Below, piece by piece: positions 1-9,144 of a DNA stretch of 64,000 nt; position 1 is the stretch's first letter; each line of letters begins with the position of its first letter. The DNA lies in contig NZ_JADBEE010000001.1 of the NCBI RefSeq assembly GCF_014874065.1, forward strand, positions 186,001 to 250,000. Direction: 5' to 3'. The DNA comes from Nesterenkonia halotolerans (lineage in GTDB: Bacteria; Actinomycetota; Actinomycetes; Actinomycetales; Micrococcaceae). The notes under the pieces are model-generated. The model had not been told where the DNA came from. It was given only the letters and a program-made list of their open reading frames with translations, and ran no database searches. The position numbers and the translations under genes were made by a program.

Positions 1-1296
1 ATGCTCGCGGGCCTCCAAGGTGCGGGCAAGACCACTCTGGCGGGCAAGCTTGCCCACCACCTGAAGAGCCAGGGTCACACTCCGATGCTGGTGGCCTGTG
101 ACCTCCAGCGGCCCAATGCGGTCAAGCAGCTGCAGATCGGCGGTCAGCGAGCAGGGGTGCCGGTGTTCGCACCGCACCCCGGCGTCTCTTCGGAGACCGA
201 GTCAGCCACCGGGGATCCGGTCAAGGTCGCCACCGACGGCCTGGCCGAGGCCCGCAACAAGCTCCATGATGTGCTGATCATCGATACGGCGGGCCGACTC
301 GGTGTCGATGAGGAGCTGATGCGCCAGGCAGCAGACATCAAGTCTGCGGTCGGGGCGCACGAGACGCTCTTCGTCATCGACTCCATGATCGGTCAGGACG
401 CCGTCACCACGGCGCAGGCCTTCAACGAGGGCGTCGACTTCACCGGTGTGGTGCTCACCAAGCTCGACGGCGACGCCCGGGGCGGTGCGGCACTCTCGGT
501 CGCCTCCGTGACCGGCAAGCCGGTGATGTATGCCTCCACCGGCGAGGGTCTCAAGGACTTCGAGGTCTTCCACCCGGACCGCATGGCGCGCCGCATCCTC
601 GACATGGGCGACATCCTTTCGCTGGTCGAGCAGGCCGAGGCGAACTGGGACCGCGGCGAGGCCGAGAAGATGGCCAAGAAGTTCGCCGACCAGGAGGACT
701 TCACCCTCGACGACTTCCTCGGGCAGATGCAGCAGCTCAAGAAGATGGGCTCGATGAAGAAGCTCCTGGGCATGATGCCCGGAGCCCAGGGGATGCGTCA
801 GCAGCTCGAGCAGTTCGACGAGTCCTCGATCGGCCGTGTGGAAGCGATCATCTATTCGATGACCCCCTACGAGCGCAATGTTCCCAAGGTGATCAACGGA
901 TCTCGCCGAGCGCGCATCGCGAAAGGCTCCGGCGTCCACGTCTCGGAGGTCAATCAGCTGCTGGAGCGTTTCACGCAGGCCCAGAAGATGATGAAGAAGA
1001 TGGCGGGCGGCGGCGGCATGCCCCAGATGCCTGGCGGCGGCGGTATGCCTGGAATGGGAGGCATGCCCGGCATGGGTGCCGGTGGAGGTGCCTCCAAGAA
1101 GCGCAAGCAGCAGGCCAAGCCGAAGAAGAAGTCCGGAAACCCGGCCAAGGCCGCGCAGGAGGCCCGCGAGGCCGAGCTCAAGCGGCAGCAGGGTGCGTCC
1201 AAGCGCATGGACGGCTCCAGCTTCGGAGCGGGATCGAAGGACCTCAACCCAGAGGACCTGAGCCTGCCCAAGGGGTTCGAGAAGTACCTGCGCTGA
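1..1296 (+). CDS. ffh: Signal recognition particle protein Ffh (5' truncated by window edge)
   Basis: SRP54-type GTPase that binds 4.5S RNA and signal peptides and targets nascent membrane proteins to FtsY and the Sec translocon. The visible part begins inside the G domain: GLQGAGKTT (Walker A) lies at residues 4-12 of the fragment, DLQRPNA near 34-40, DTAGR at 95-99, and TKLDGDARGG follows. The methionine-rich M domain comes next, with Met/Gly repeats near residues 335-365 and a basic tail. Family members are about 500-540 residues, so roughly 100 residues of the N domain lie before the window; the ATG at position 1 is an internal codon, not the start. It heads the conserved ffh-rpsP-rimM-trmD-rplS neighbourhood. 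Confidence 0.97.
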   Translation: MLAGLQGAGKTTLAGKLAHHLKSQGHTPMLVACDLQRPNAVKQLQIGGQRAGVPVFAPHPGVSSETESATGDPVKVATDGLAEARNKLHDVLIIDTAGRLGVDEELMRQAADIKSAVGAHETLFVIDSMIGQDAVTTAQAFNEGVDFTGVVLTKLDGDARGGAALSVASVTGKPVMYASTGEGLKDFEVFHPDRMARRILDMGDILSLVEQAEANWDRGEAEKMAKKFADQEDFTLDDFLGQMQQLKKMGSMKKLLGMMPGAQGMRQQLEQFDESSIGRVEAIIYSMTPYERNVPKVINGSRRARIAKGSGVHVSEVNQLLERFTQAQKMMKKMAGGGGMPQMPGGGGMPGMGGMPGMGAGGGASKKRKQQAKPKKKSGNPAKAAQEAREAELKRQQGASKRMDGSSFGAGSKDLNPEDLSLPKGFEKYLR

Positions 1297-1510
1297 TCTG
1301 CAGCTGCCATGCGGCTGGGTGAGTCGATGAGATCGCTACTTCGGTGGATCTCTGGCACAATAGGCAGGTACTTTGTTCGACGGTGGGCACCCTCTACACC
1401 CGCCGTAGGGACAATGTTCTGAAGTGGTCGCATCGACTGTGCAGCACGTCCCCACGCAGCCTGATGCCTGACCGCGCCCCTGAAACAAGAAACAGGAGTG
1501 GACCACTCAA

Positions 1511-1933
1511 GTGGCAGTTAAAATTCGTCTGAAGCGCATGGGCAAGATCCGTGCACCGTTCTACCGCGTTGTCGTCGCCGATTCCCGCACCAAGCGAGAT
1601 GGCGCCGCGATCGAGCAGATCGGCAAGTACAACCCCCTCGAAGAGCCTTCGCTCATCGAGATCGATTCTGAGCGGGCCCAGTACTGGCTCTCCGTGGGCG
1701 CCCAGCCCACCGAGCAGGTCCAGGCTCTGCTGAAGATCACCGGTGACTGGCAGAAGCACAAGGGCCTCGACGGCGCCGAGGGAACTCTGCGCACGAAGGC
1801 CGCCAAGGAGGAGTTTGTCGCTCCGTCCAAGGGCTCAGTCATCCAGGAGAAGTCCAAGGCTCCGGCCGAGGCTCCCGCAGAAGAGGCGACTGAGGCTCCG
1901 GCCGAGTCCGCCTCCGAGGAGAACGCAGAGTAA
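1511..1933 (+). CDS. rpsP: 30S ribosomal protein S16
   Basis: Small-subunit ribosomal protein bS16. The core (residues 1-85) shows the family pattern [21 protein letters not shown] and IEQIGKYNP. An alanine/glutamate-rich tail of about 55 residues follows, typical of actinobacterial S16 and longer than the 82-residue E. coli protein. The start is GTG at 1511, with an AGGAG-like site about 12 bases upstream. The 213 bases between ffh and rpsP (1297-1510) hold no other gene I can support and probably contain the rpsP promoter. The stop is 2 bases before the khpA ATG, so the two are probably translationally coupled. Confidence 0.97.
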   Translation: MAVKIRLKRMGKIRAPFYRVVVADSRTKRDGAAIEQIGKYNPLEEPSLIEIDSERAQYWLSVGAQPTEQVQALLKITGDWQKHKGLDGAEGTLRTKAAKEEFVAPSKGSVIQEKSKAPAEAPAEEATEAPAESASEENAE

Positions 1934-1935
1934 TC

Positions 1936-2190
1936 ATGGGAGATGCAGTGCTGAGTGACGCGCTCGAACACCTTGTCCGCGGCATCGTGGACGCGCCGGA
2001 CGACGTCGATGTCCGACGCAAGGGCGGACGTCGCTACGACGTCCTGCAGGTTCGGGTTCACCCGGACGACCTTGGCCGAGTGATCGGCCGGGCCGGACGG
2101 ACCGCGAAGGCACTGCGCACTGTGGTCTCAGCCCTCCCCGGTGGGGGCGACGTCCGTGTGGACGTGGTCGATACCGACCGCAGCCGCTGA
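1936..2190 (+). CDS. khpA: KH-domain RNA-binding protein (KhpA family)
   Basis: An 84-residue single KH-domain protein, usually annotated as UPF0109/KhpA. The RNA-binding GxxG loop is visible as VIGRAGRTAKAL (about residues 45-56), preceded by the family start SDALEHLVRGIVDAPDDV. In Gram-positive bacteria KhpA works with KhpB/EloR in RNA binding linked to cell-wall synthesis; that role is known for the family, not shown here. It lies between rpsP and rimM, its usual position, with 2 bases after rpsP and 20 before rimM, so it is almost certainly co-transcribed with the ribosomal and tRNA-modification genes. Confidence 0.93.
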   Translation: MGDAVLSDALEHLVRGIVDAPDDVDVRRKGGRRYDVLQVRVHPDDLGRVIGRAGRTAKALRTVVSALPGGGDVRVDVVDTDRSR

Positions 2191-2210
2191 CGGATACGAG
2201 GATCACCCCC

Positions 2211-2795
2211 ATGACTGCTGGCGCTGAAGGCCAGAAGGCATTCGAGACCGACCCGCAGGCACTGCCAGATTCGGCAGAGCGCCTGCGGGTCGCTCGCATC
2301 GGCAAGCCCCATGGCATTCGTGGCGAGGTCACCGTTCAGCTCTTCACCGATGAGCCTGAACGCCGGCTCGCCGCAGGCTCGGTGCTCATCCGGATCGCCG
2401 GGGACGAGACCACCGACCGCATCACCACACTGCTCACCGTCACCCGACAGCGCTGGAACAAGAGCGTGTGTCTTCTGGACTTCCGAGAGGTCACCGACCG
2501 CAACGGCGCCGAGGCGCTGCGCGGGTCCACCCTCTTCGTCGAGGTCCCGATGGAGGACGAGCCCGAGGAAGACGGCTGGTACAGCCACGAGCTGGCTGGA
2601 TTCCGCTGCCAGGGCCCCGATGGCGAAGCGCTCGGAACGCTCAAGGAGCTCATCACCGGCGCCGCCCAGGACCTGCTGGTCGTCACCGCGGTCTCCGGCG
2701 AAGAGGTCATGGTGCCCTTCGTCGAGGAGATCGTTCCCGAGGTGGACGTGGAGCATCAGCGCATCGTGCTGAACCCGCCGCCCGGCCTCTTCTGA
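2211..2795 (+). CDS. rimM: Ribosome maturation factor RimM
   Basis: Assists maturation of the 30S subunit head through contact with S19 and 16S rRNA. The N-terminal RimM barrel begins after a 25-residue extension with RVARIGKPHGIRGEVTV (the IGKPHGIRGEV motif is diagnostic). The C-terminal PRC-barrel half carries WYSHELAGF and ends LNPPPGLF, the typical family C-terminus. Length 194 residues is slightly above the usual 165-180 because of the N-terminal extension. The gene sits between khpA and trmD and is separated from trmD by only 12 bases. Confidence 0.96.
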   Translation: MTAGAEGQKAFETDPQALPDSAERLRVARIGKPHGIRGEVTVQLFTDEPERRLAAGSVLIRIAGDETTDRITTLLTVTRQRWNKSVCLLDFREVTDRNGAEALRGSTLFVEVPMEDEPEEDGWYSHELAGFRCQGPDGEALGTLKELITGAAQDLLVVTAVSGEEVMVPFVEEIVPEVDVEHQRIVLNPPPGLF

Positions 2796-2807
2796 GAGGC
2801 TCGAATC

Positions 2808-3560
2808 ATGCGGATCGACCTCATCTCGATATTTCCTGAGTTCTTCGACGTCCTCGATCTTTCACTGATCGGCAAGGCCCAGCGCGAGGATCTCGTCCAG
2901 ATCCACCGACACCAGCTCCGTGACTTCAGCTTCGACAAGCACCGCAGCGTGGACGACACACCCACCGGCGGCGGCGCCGGCATGGTCATGAAGCCTGAAC
3001 CATGGGCGCTGGCTTTGGAACACGTGCTCACGGAGCGCCCCACGCCCGCCGCCGTCGAGGATCAGACGGCGCCTCCCCGGCCCGTGCTGATCGTGCCCAC
3101 CCCGGCGGGGGAGCTGTTCACCCAGCGCACCGCCGAGCAGCTTGCCGATGCCGAGCATCTCGTCTTCGCGCCTGCCCGCTTCGAGGGAATCGATCACCGC
3201 CTGCTGGACTGGGCACAGGAGCACTTCGAGCTGCGGCCGATGTCCATCGGTGACTATGTGCTCAACGGCGGCGAGTCCGCCGTCGTCGTGATGGTCGAGG
3301 CGATCACCCGGCTCATCCCTGGAGTCATCGGCAACCCTGAGTCGCTGGCGGAGGAGTCCCATGCCGACGGGCTTCTCGAGTACCCGGTCTACACCAAGCC
3401 TGCGCGCTGGCGGGGGATCGATGTCCCCGAGATCCTGCTCTCCGGAGACCACGCCAAGATCCGTGACTGGCGCTCGGCGCAGCAGGATCTGCGCACACGC
3501 AAGATCCGCCCCGACCTGTGGGCCAGACATGTGGTCGCACAGGAGCGGAATCTGACATAG
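2808..3560 (+). CDS. trmD: tRNA (guanine-N1)-methyltransferase TrmD
   Basis: SPOUT-class enzyme that uses S-adenosylmethionine to make m1G37 in tRNA and so prevents frameshifting. The protein opens with the family signature RIDLISIFPEFF and carries GGGAGMVMKPEPW, the knot region PARFEGIDHRLL and SIGDYVLNGGESAV. The C-terminal domain has YPVYTKPARWRG and VPEILLSGDHAKI. Length 250 residues is normal. It is the last gene before a 207-base gap containing a strong hairpin, after which rplS follows. Confidence 0.97.
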   Translation: MRIDLISIFPEFFDVLDLSLIGKAQREDLVQIHRHQLRDFSFDKHRSVDDTPTGGGAGMVMKPEPWALALEHVLTERPTPAAVEDQTAPPRPVLIVPTPAGELFTQRTAEQLADAEHLVFAPARFEGIDHRLLDWAQEHFELRPMSIGDYVLNGGESAVVVMVEAITRLIPGVIGNPESLAEESHADGLLEYPVYTKPARWRGIDVPEILLSGDHAKIRDWRSAQQDLRTRKIRPDLWARHVVAQERNLT

Positions 3561-3626
3561 AATTGACCACCGTGCCTGCTGGGCGGCTGCATCTGCCATA
3601 GGGGATGTCCGTCAACAGACAGGCCG

Positions 3627-3652
3627 CCGGAGGGGGAATCGTCTCCTTCCGG
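3627..3652. terminator. Strong hairpin between trmD and rplS
   Basis: Bases 3627-3637 pair with 3642-3652 to give an 11-bp stem (two G-T pairs) closed by the tetraloop ATCG. No T-run follows. It could be a U-less terminator or attenuator after trmD, or a structured leader of the rplS mRNA, perhaps for L19 feedback. The function is inferred. The rest of 3561-3767 shows nothing else I can name. Confidence 0.5.
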
Positions 3653-3767
3653 TAGATCACGCTTTGACCTGCGCCGGAACCCGGCGTGCTCGGCGCCCTG
3701 CGCGCTGACCGTCCAAGAGGTCGCAACCAGGGCGAGTGACCTGTGGCAGTCGTCCAAGGAGAAACAT

Positions 3768-4163
3768 ATGCATAAGCTCGACATGGTCGATTCAGCAAAC
3801 CTGCGCACCGATGTCCCGGAGTTCGGCCCCGGTGACACCGTCAGCGTGCACGTGAACATCATCGAGGGCAAGAACACTCGTGTTCAGGTCTTCAAGGGCT
3901 ACGTGCTCGGCCGCCAGGGCTACGGCATCGGCGAGACCTTCACGGTCCGCAAGGTCTCCTTCGGCGTCGGCGTGGAGCGCACCTTCCCGGTGCACTCCCC
4001 GGTGACCGAGAAGATCGAGGTCTCTGCCCGCGGTGACGTGCGCCGCGCGAAGCTGTACTACATGCGTGATCGTCATGGTAAGGCTGCACGCATCCCCGAG
4101 AAGCGTGAGTCCACCATCGCCCGCCAGCAGGGCGAAAAGGTCGAGGAAGTCACCGAGGCCTGA
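3768..4163 (+). CDS. rplS: 50S ribosomal protein L19
   Basis: Large-subunit protein bL19, located at the subunit interface. Family motifs are clear: [16 protein letters not shown] near residue 20, [31 protein letters not shown], and the end [18 protein letters not shown]. Length is 131 residues with a short acidic/lysine tail after residue 118. The ATG is preceded by AAGGAGAAACAT, a good Shine-Dalgarno site at normal distance. It follows trmD as in most bacteria; the 207-base gap suggests its own promoter or leader. Confidence 0.97.
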   Translation: MHKLDMVDSANLRTDVPEFGPGDTVSVHVNIIEGKNTRVQVFKGYVLGRQGYGIGETFTVRKVSFGVGVERTFPVHSPVTEKIEVSARGDVRRAKLYYMRDRHGKAARIPEKRESTIARQQGEKVEEVTEA

Positions 4164-4210
4164 TCCGCTGATCAGCTTCGGCCTTCTTCACTGACGGCTC
4201 GCATCGACAG

Positions 4211-4918
4211 ATGAATATCGACGAGAACCCCGCGCAGGACGAGTCTGACTCGTCGGCACGGGGTTCTCGGCGTCTTCGGCCCTGGATGGCTGTGGTGGCC
4301 ACCGCGGTGATCGCGGTGATGGTCGCGACCGGGCTGCGCATCGCGGTGGTGGACATCTACACGGTCTCCCAGGTCTCGATGGCGCCCACGCTGGAAGATT
4401 CCCAGCGGATCCTGGTGGAGAAGGACTATCCCGGCGAGCAGGGGGTCCAGCGCGGTGACGTGATCGTCTTCGACGGCGAAGGCTCGTTCACCCCCTACGA
4501 GGGCAGCAGTTCCACGCTGAGCCAGCTGGGTTCGCGCATCGGCCACTGGTTCGGTCTCTCCGCTCCGCCGGCCACCTACGTCAAACGGGTGCTGGGTGTG
4601 GGCGGGGATGAGATCTCCTGCTGTGATGACTCCGGACACCTCACGCTCAACGCGGAGCCGCTGACCGAGCCCTACCTGGGCCGGGCGGTCGACGCCGCCG
4701 ATCCCGCCTCGGAGCTGAGCTTCGAGGCCGTGGTGCCGCCTGGGCGGGTCTGGGTGATGGGGGACAACCGCGCAGAGTCCATCGATTCCCGCGCGCTGCT
4801 GGGCGCCCCCGGCGGAGGTATGATTAGCGAGGACCGCATCCTGGGCCGCGTATCCGGTGTCTTCTGGCCCTGGGACGAACGACGAGAACTCCAGGAGGTC
4901 GGCTATCAGCAGCAGTGA
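4211..4918 (+). CDS. lepB: Type I signal peptidase (first of two)
   Basis: Membrane-bound serine protease that removes signal peptides of Sec- and Tat-exported proteins outside the membrane. A single N-terminal transmembrane segment lies near residues 27-48 (MAVVATAVIAVMVATGLRIAV). The catalytic serine is in QVSMAPTL and the catalytic lysine in TYVKRVLGVGGD; the conserved GDNRAESIDSR box follows. Length is 235 residues. An insert between the Ser and Lys boxes is typical of actinobacterial paralogues. The gene is directly followed by a second signal peptidase, so the organism has at least two. Confidence 0.94.
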   Translation: MNIDENPAQDESDSSARGSRRLRPWMAVVATAVIAVMVATGLRIAVVDIYTVSQVSMAPTLEDSQRILVEKDYPGEQGVQRGDVIVFDGEGSFTPYEGSSSTLSQLGSRIGHWFGLSAPPATYVKRVLGVGGDEISCCDDSGHLTLNAEPLTEPYLGRAVDAADPASELSFEAVVPPGRVWVMGDNRAESIDSRALLGAPGGGMISEDRILGRVSGVFWPWDERRELQEVGYQQQ

Positions 4919-4934
4919 GGATTCTTCCGCCCCC

Positions 4935-5636
4935 GTGCCCGCGAGTCGGCGAGACCGACGACGTCGGCGTCCGCCCCGCCACCCGGCCGCGGCCTTCCTG
5001 ATCGAGATCGCCACGATCCTGGTCTTCGCGCTGGTGATCTCCTTCGTGGTGAAGACCTTCCTCTTCCGCGCCTTCTACATCCCGTCGGAATCGATGGAGT
5101 CCACCCTGGAGGTCGATGACCGGATCATCGTAAACCTGCTGGCGCCGGAGCTCCTGGACGTGGAGCGCGGTGACGTGGTGGTCTTCGAGGACACGGAGAA
5201 GTCGTGGGGAGCCTCGGCGGATGTGGAGACCAACGCCTTCCAGGACGCGATGACCTTCGTCGGCCTGCTGCCCGACACCTCGTCACACTTCGTGGTCAAA
5301 CGCGTGATCGGCCTCGGCGGCGACGAGGTCGAGTGCTGTGATGACCAGGGCCGCGTCATGGTCAATGGCGAACCCATCGATGAGCCCTATATCTTCGACG
5401 GCGATGCTCCCAGCGAGGTCGAGTTCTCCGTCACGGTGCCCGAGGACAGCGTCTGGGTGTTGGGCGACCACCGTGGGAACTCCGCCGATTCCCGCTCCCA
5501 CATGGACGAGCCCAACAGGGGAGCCGTGGACCTGGAGAACGTGGTCGGCCGGTCCACCGCCGTGATCTGGCCGCTCGACAACTTCGGCGGCGGAGGATCG
5601 CAGCGGGAACCCTTCGACTCCGTGCCCGCCCCGTGA
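4935..5636 (+). CDS. lepB: Type I signal peptidase (second of two)
   Basis: Second membrane serine protease of the signal peptidase I family. A strongly basic N-terminus (RRDRRRRRPPRHP) precedes one transmembrane helix (FLIEIATILVFALVISFVV). The catalytic serine is in IPSESMESTL, the lysine in FVVKRVIGLGGDEVECC, and the final box is GDHRGNSADSR. The frame is open upstream to a GTG at 4857, which would overlap the first lepB by 62 bases; the GTG at 4935, 16 bases after the first lepB stop, gives a more ordinary arrangement, but neither has a strong ribosome site. It differs enough from its neighbour that the duplication is old. Product about 233 residues. Confidence 0.92.
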   Translation: MPASRRDRRRRRPPRHPAAAFLIEIATILVFALVISFVVKTFLFRAFYIPSESMESTLEVDDRIIVNLLAPELLDVERGDVVVFEDTEKSWGASADVETNAFQDAMTFVGLLPDTSSHFVVKRVIGLGGDEVECCDDQGRVMVNGEPIDEPYIFDGDAPSEVEFSVTVPEDSVWVLGDHRGNSADSRSHMDEPNRGAVDLENVVGRSTAVIWPLDNFGGGGSQREPFDSVPAP

Positions 5637-5639
5637 TCG

Positions 5640-6308
5640 ATGCCTGAGAACGCCACCCTGCTCCCGGAGCTGGCCCTCGCGGCGCGCCGCGGCGTGCGCT
5701 ATATCGCAGGGATCGACGAAGTAGGGCGTGGAGCACTGGCCGGCCCCGTCAGCATCGGCGTGGTCGTGCTGGATCTGACGCACCCGATCTTCGCAGACAC
5801 TCCGCGGAGCACCGGTGTCTGCCCCCAGCTCGACGGGGTGCGAGACTCCAAGCTGCTCACCGCCGCCGCGCGACGACGCTGGCACCCCACCATCTGTGAA
5901 CACGTGGCGGCCTACAGCGTGCAGCACCGCCACCCCCGGGAGATCGACACGCTCGGAATCAACGGAGCGCTGCGCGCAGCGGGTCTCGCGGGGCTCAATG
6001 CGGTGGAGGTGCAGCTGGGCACCGCGCTCGACGCGGTGATCCTCGACGGCGCGCATGACTGGTTGACCCGTGGCGCCTCCCCGCGCGTGCAGACCATGAT
6101 CAAAGCTGACATCAAGGCGCTTTCGGTCGCCTGCGCCTCGGTTCTCGCCAAGGTGGAGCGCGACCAGCTGATGGAGCGCCTCGCCGACGAGCACCCGGGG
6201 TACGGCTGGGCCTCGAATCGTGGATACGGCTCCCAGGGACATCGGACCGCGCTCACCGAACTCGGTGTCACCCCGCAGCACCGGCTCAGCTGGAACCTCG
6301 GCGTCTGA
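5640..6308 (+). CDS. rnhB: Ribonuclease HII
   Basis: Cleaves the RNA strand of RNA-DNA hybrids and removes misincorporated ribonucleotides from DNA. The active-site motif GIDEVGRGALAGPV (first Asp and Glu) is near residue 23; further acidic residues lie in LDGVRDSK and DAVILDGAHDWL, and SVACASVLAKVERD marks the conserved C-terminal part. Length 222 residues is normal for actinobacterial RNase HII. The ATG is 3 bases after the second lepB stop, indicating one transcript. A 145-base gap follows before yraN. Confidence 0.96.
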   Translation: MPENATLLPELALAARRGVRYIAGIDEVGRGALAGPVSIGVVVLDLTHPIFADTPRSTGVCPQLDGVRDSKLLTAAARRRWHPTICEHVAAYSVQHRHPREIDTLGINGALRAAGLAGLNAVEVQLGTALDAVILDGAHDWLTRGASPRVQTMIKADIKALSVACASVLAKVERDQLMERLADEHPGYGWASNRGYGSQGHRTALTELGVTPQHRLSWNLGV

Positions 6309-6453
6309 GCCGGTCCGGCGTTCTGTGCGCCGCCGAAGTTTTCCCCAGCGCCGGGTGCCATCCGAGCTTCCTCGGCCCCCTCCACAGGTGGGGTGAGTTC
6401 CGTCTCCTGGCAGTCTCGATTGGCCATGCTGAAGCTCCAGGAGAGGAGCGCCG

Positions 6454-6834
6454 ATGCGGACCAAGGACATCACCGGCCAGGTGGGTGAGGACATCGCTGC
6501 GGAGTATCTGGGCGCCCAAGGGCATCAGATACTCGAACGTCGGTGGCGGACTGCACGCGGGGAGCTGGATCTGATCACCCGTGACGGTGAACAGCTGGTG
6601 GCGGTGGAGGTCAAGACTCGTCGCGGGACCGGTTACGGTCATCCCTTCGAAGCAGTGAATCAGGTGAAGCTCGCGCGCGTGCACCGACTGTTGCTGGACT
6701 ACTGCGCCCAGATGCACTGCCTGCACACACCGCGGCGCGTGGACGTCGTCGCCGTGCTGCTGAGCAGCTCTTCGGCCCCGCATGCAGGGGAACACCTGCT
6801 GCGCGGACTCGAGCACCTCAAGGATGTGCACTGA
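6454..6834 (+). CDS. yraN: YraN/UPF0102 family nuclease-like protein
   Basis: A 126-residue member of the UPF0102 family with a PD-(D/E)xK nuclease fold; cellular function is poorly known. The signature is present: GEDIAAEYLGAQGHQILERRWR, then GELDLI and VAVEVKTR, which supply the acidic and lysine residues of the fold. In many actinobacteria yraN lies next to comM and dprA, as here, suggesting a role in DNA processing. The ATG is preceded by GGAGAGGAG. The stop TGA shares a base with the comM ATG (TGATG), so translation is probably coupled. Confidence 0.92.
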   Translation: MRTKDITGQVGEDIAAEYLGAQGHQILERRWRTARGELDLITRDGEQLVAVEVKTRRGTGYGHPFEAVNQVKLARVHRLLLDYCAQMHCLHTPRRVDVVAVLLSSSSAPHAGEHLLRGLEHLKDVH

Positions 6835-8444
6835 TGGGCATGGGCCGTGCCAGGGGAGTGGTTCTCGTGGGCATGGACGGTCGACTCATCGAAGTGGAAG
6901 CCGACATCGGTCAGTCTCTTCCTGCCTTCATCCTGCTGGGCCTGCCGGATGCCTCGCTGCGTGAGAGTCAGGACCGGATCCGCTCGGCTGCGAAGAACAG
7001 CGGCATCGAACTTCCTGCTCGGCGCCTCACCGTGAATCTGCTCCCGGCCTCGCTGCCCAAGTCAGGATCCGTGCTGGACCTGGCCATCCTGATGAGCGCC
7101 TGGGCGGCGGATGGCAAGGTGACCGGAACCGAGGGGATCGTCTTTCTGGCTGAACTGGGTCTGGACGGTCGGCTCCGGCCGGTGCGGGGCGTGCTCCCTG
7201 CTGTCGCGGCCGCTCAGACTGCCGGTGCTCGGACTGTCGTCGTCGCGGAGGCGAATGCCCAGGAGGCGGCGCTGGTGCCGGATATGACGGTCCTGGCCGG
7301 GACCCACGTAACCCAGGTCGCGGCTGCGTTCGCCACCGGGCCGCTGAGAAGTCGACTTCGCGACGTGCCCGGGCTGGATCGGTGGTCCACGGACCCCGTG
7401 CCGGCGGATTCGGTGACGACATCGGCGGGCTTGAGCAGCTTCACTTCAGGCGGCGCCCACAGCACTGCGGTGTGCGCAGATGGCGCGCTCGACCTTGCCG
7501 ACGTCCATGGACAGCAGGAGGCACGCTTCGCGCTGGAGCTTGCGGCCGCTGGTGGGCACCATCTCCTCCTCATCGGTGCACCGGGTGCCGGCAAGACCAT
7601 GCTCGCCGAACGCATGGCCGGGATCCTTCCTCCCCTCGACGATCAGGCGGCCATGGAGGCCACGGCGATCGAATCCATTGCGGCGGAACCACAGGCGGTC
7701 ACGCAGCTGCGTCGGGTGCCGCCGTTTCAGGCCCCGCATCACAGCGCCTCGATGGCCGCGATCGTGGGCGGCGGTGCCCGCATTGCGCGTCCGGGAGCGG
7801 TGACTCGCGCGCACAGGGGAGTGCTGTTCCTCGACGAGGCGCCGGAATTCCCGCGGCACGCTCTGGATGCGCTGCGGCAGCCCCTGGAGACCGGGAAGAT
7901 CTCGCTCCACCGTGCCGCAGGCAGCGTCACCTACCCGGCGCGTTTCCAACTGGTGCTCGCGGCGAATCCCTGCCCCTGCGGACTCAATGTCGGGTCAGGA
8001 TCCCGGTGCCGATGCTCGGTGGCACAGCGGCGCAACTACATGGCCAGGCTCTCGGGTCCGCTGCTGGACCGGATCGATCTGCAGATCCAGGTCGATCGTC
8101 CCCGTTCGGCGGCCGACGCGCTGGGTCCCCCCGGGGAATCCTCGGCGGAGGTCCGGTCGCGCGTGCTGGCGGCGAGGGATCTCCAGCGAACACGCCTGGC
8201 TCCGTGGGGAATTGCGACCAATTCCGAGGCCTCGATGCAGCTGCTCACCGGTGGCCTGCGCCTGCCCGGGGCGGCCACCACTCATATCGACGCCGCTCTG
8301 GACCGTGCCTCCATCTCCCTGCGGGGATACGTCAGGGTGCTGCGACTGGCCTGGACCATCGCAGATCTCCTCGCCTCGGACCGCCCGGGCTCGGACGAGG
8401 TGGACGCGGCTCTGCAGCTGAGGCAGAGCGCAGACCGGCGGTGA
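6834..8444 (+). CDS. comM: Mg-chelatase-like AAA+ ATPase ComM (YifB)
   Basis: Hexameric AAA+ helicase that promotes branch migration when transformed DNA recombines with the chromosome. The N-terminal ChlI-like domain is recognisable by LLGLPDASLRES and LPARRLTVNLLPASLPKSG. The AAA+ core has Walker A GAPGAGKTML (about residue 247), the Walker B region GVLFLDEAPEF, and the cysteine motif CPCGLNVGSGSRCRC typical of YifB. Length 536 is slightly above the usual 500-515. It is directly upstream of dprA, another natural-transformation gene, which is interrupted in this strain while comM is intact. Confidence 0.94.
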   Translation: MGMGRARGVVLVGMDGRLIEVEADIGQSLPAFILLGLPDASLRESQDRIRSAAKNSGIELPARRLTVNLLPASLPKSGSVLDLAILMSAWAADGKVTGTEGIVFLAELGLDGRLRPVRGVLPAVAAAQTAGARTVVVAEANAQEAALVPDMTVLAGTHVTQVAAAFATGPLRSRLRDVPGLDRWSTDPVPADSVTTSAGLSSFTSGGAHSTAVCADGALDLADVHGQQEARFALELAAAGGHHLLLIGAPGAGKTMLAERMAGILPPLDDQAAMEATAIESIAAEPQAVTQLRRVPPFQAPHHSASMAAIVGGGARIARPGAVTRAHRGVLFLDEAPEFPRHALDALRQPLETGKISLHRAAGSVTYPARFQLVLAANPCPCGLNVGSGSRCRCSVAQRRNYMARLSGPLLDRIDLQIQVDRPRSAADALGPPGESSAEVRSRVLAARDLQRTRLAPWGIATNSEASMQLLTGGLRLPGAATTHIDAALDRASISLRGYVRVLRLAWTIADLLASDRPGSDEVDAALQLRQSADRR

Positions 8445-8453
8445 AAAGACTCC

Positions 8454-9144
8454 ATGCCCAGCAGGAAATCGACCCCACGCATCCCAGGAGCTCCCATGAC
8501 CCCGGCAGATTCAGTTCGCACGACGCCTCCACCGACAACGGCTCCGCCCGCCGCACGGGCCACCGCCACGACCCCCGCCCAGACAGCGGGAACAACCCCC
8601 GCACCGACGGCGGAGCTCCGGCGCGTCCGAGCGGAACTCTGCCGACTCATCGAACCCGGCGATCTGCTGGCCGGCGTGGCGATGGAGCTTCTGGGCCCGG
8701 AGACCCTGCACCGGTTGATCACGACCGACCACGTCCTCTCCCCCCACCAGGGACAGCAGCTGGCGGAGGCGGCCGAGTCCGCAGGTCTGGGACCTCGGCA
8801 GCAGGACCTCGAGTCCGGGCTGGCGCGCTGGCGCACCCGAACGGGCCAGCTGCGCGGAGAGCGGGACCTGGAGACCATGGCCCGGTTCGGCGGAGGGCTG
8901 CTCATCCCCGAAGACCCCGCCTGGCCGCAGCAGCTCAGAGACCTCGGCCCGGCCGCACCTGCGGGCCTGTGGTTCCGCGGCCAGGACACGATCACAGCAG
9001 ATGCGCTGCCGGGCCGACTGCCGGGATTCACCCGCGCCATCGCCATCGTCGGCTCTCGGGAGATCACCGACTACGGCACCCGGGTCACCGCAGAGCTGTC
9101 CCAGGACCTCGTGCGCGCGGGTCTCTGTCTCATCTCGGGAGGGG
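8454..9144 (+). pseudogene. dprA: dprA, 5' part, interrupted by a mobile island
   Basis: DprA protects single-stranded DNA and loads RecA during natural transformation. This fragment holds the N-terminal region and the start of the Rossmann domain: AIAIVGSREITDYG, then SQDLVRAGLCLISGG. The island begins right after the SGG codons, so translation ends three bases into it at a foreign TAG (9147-9149), giving a 231-residue product without most of the DNA-binding domain. The remaining half is at 21829-22559 in the same frame. The ATG at 8454 or one at 8496 could be the start; the first 50 residues are a low-complexity Pro/Thr/Ala stretch. Function is very probably lost while the island is integrated. 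Confidence 0.93.
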
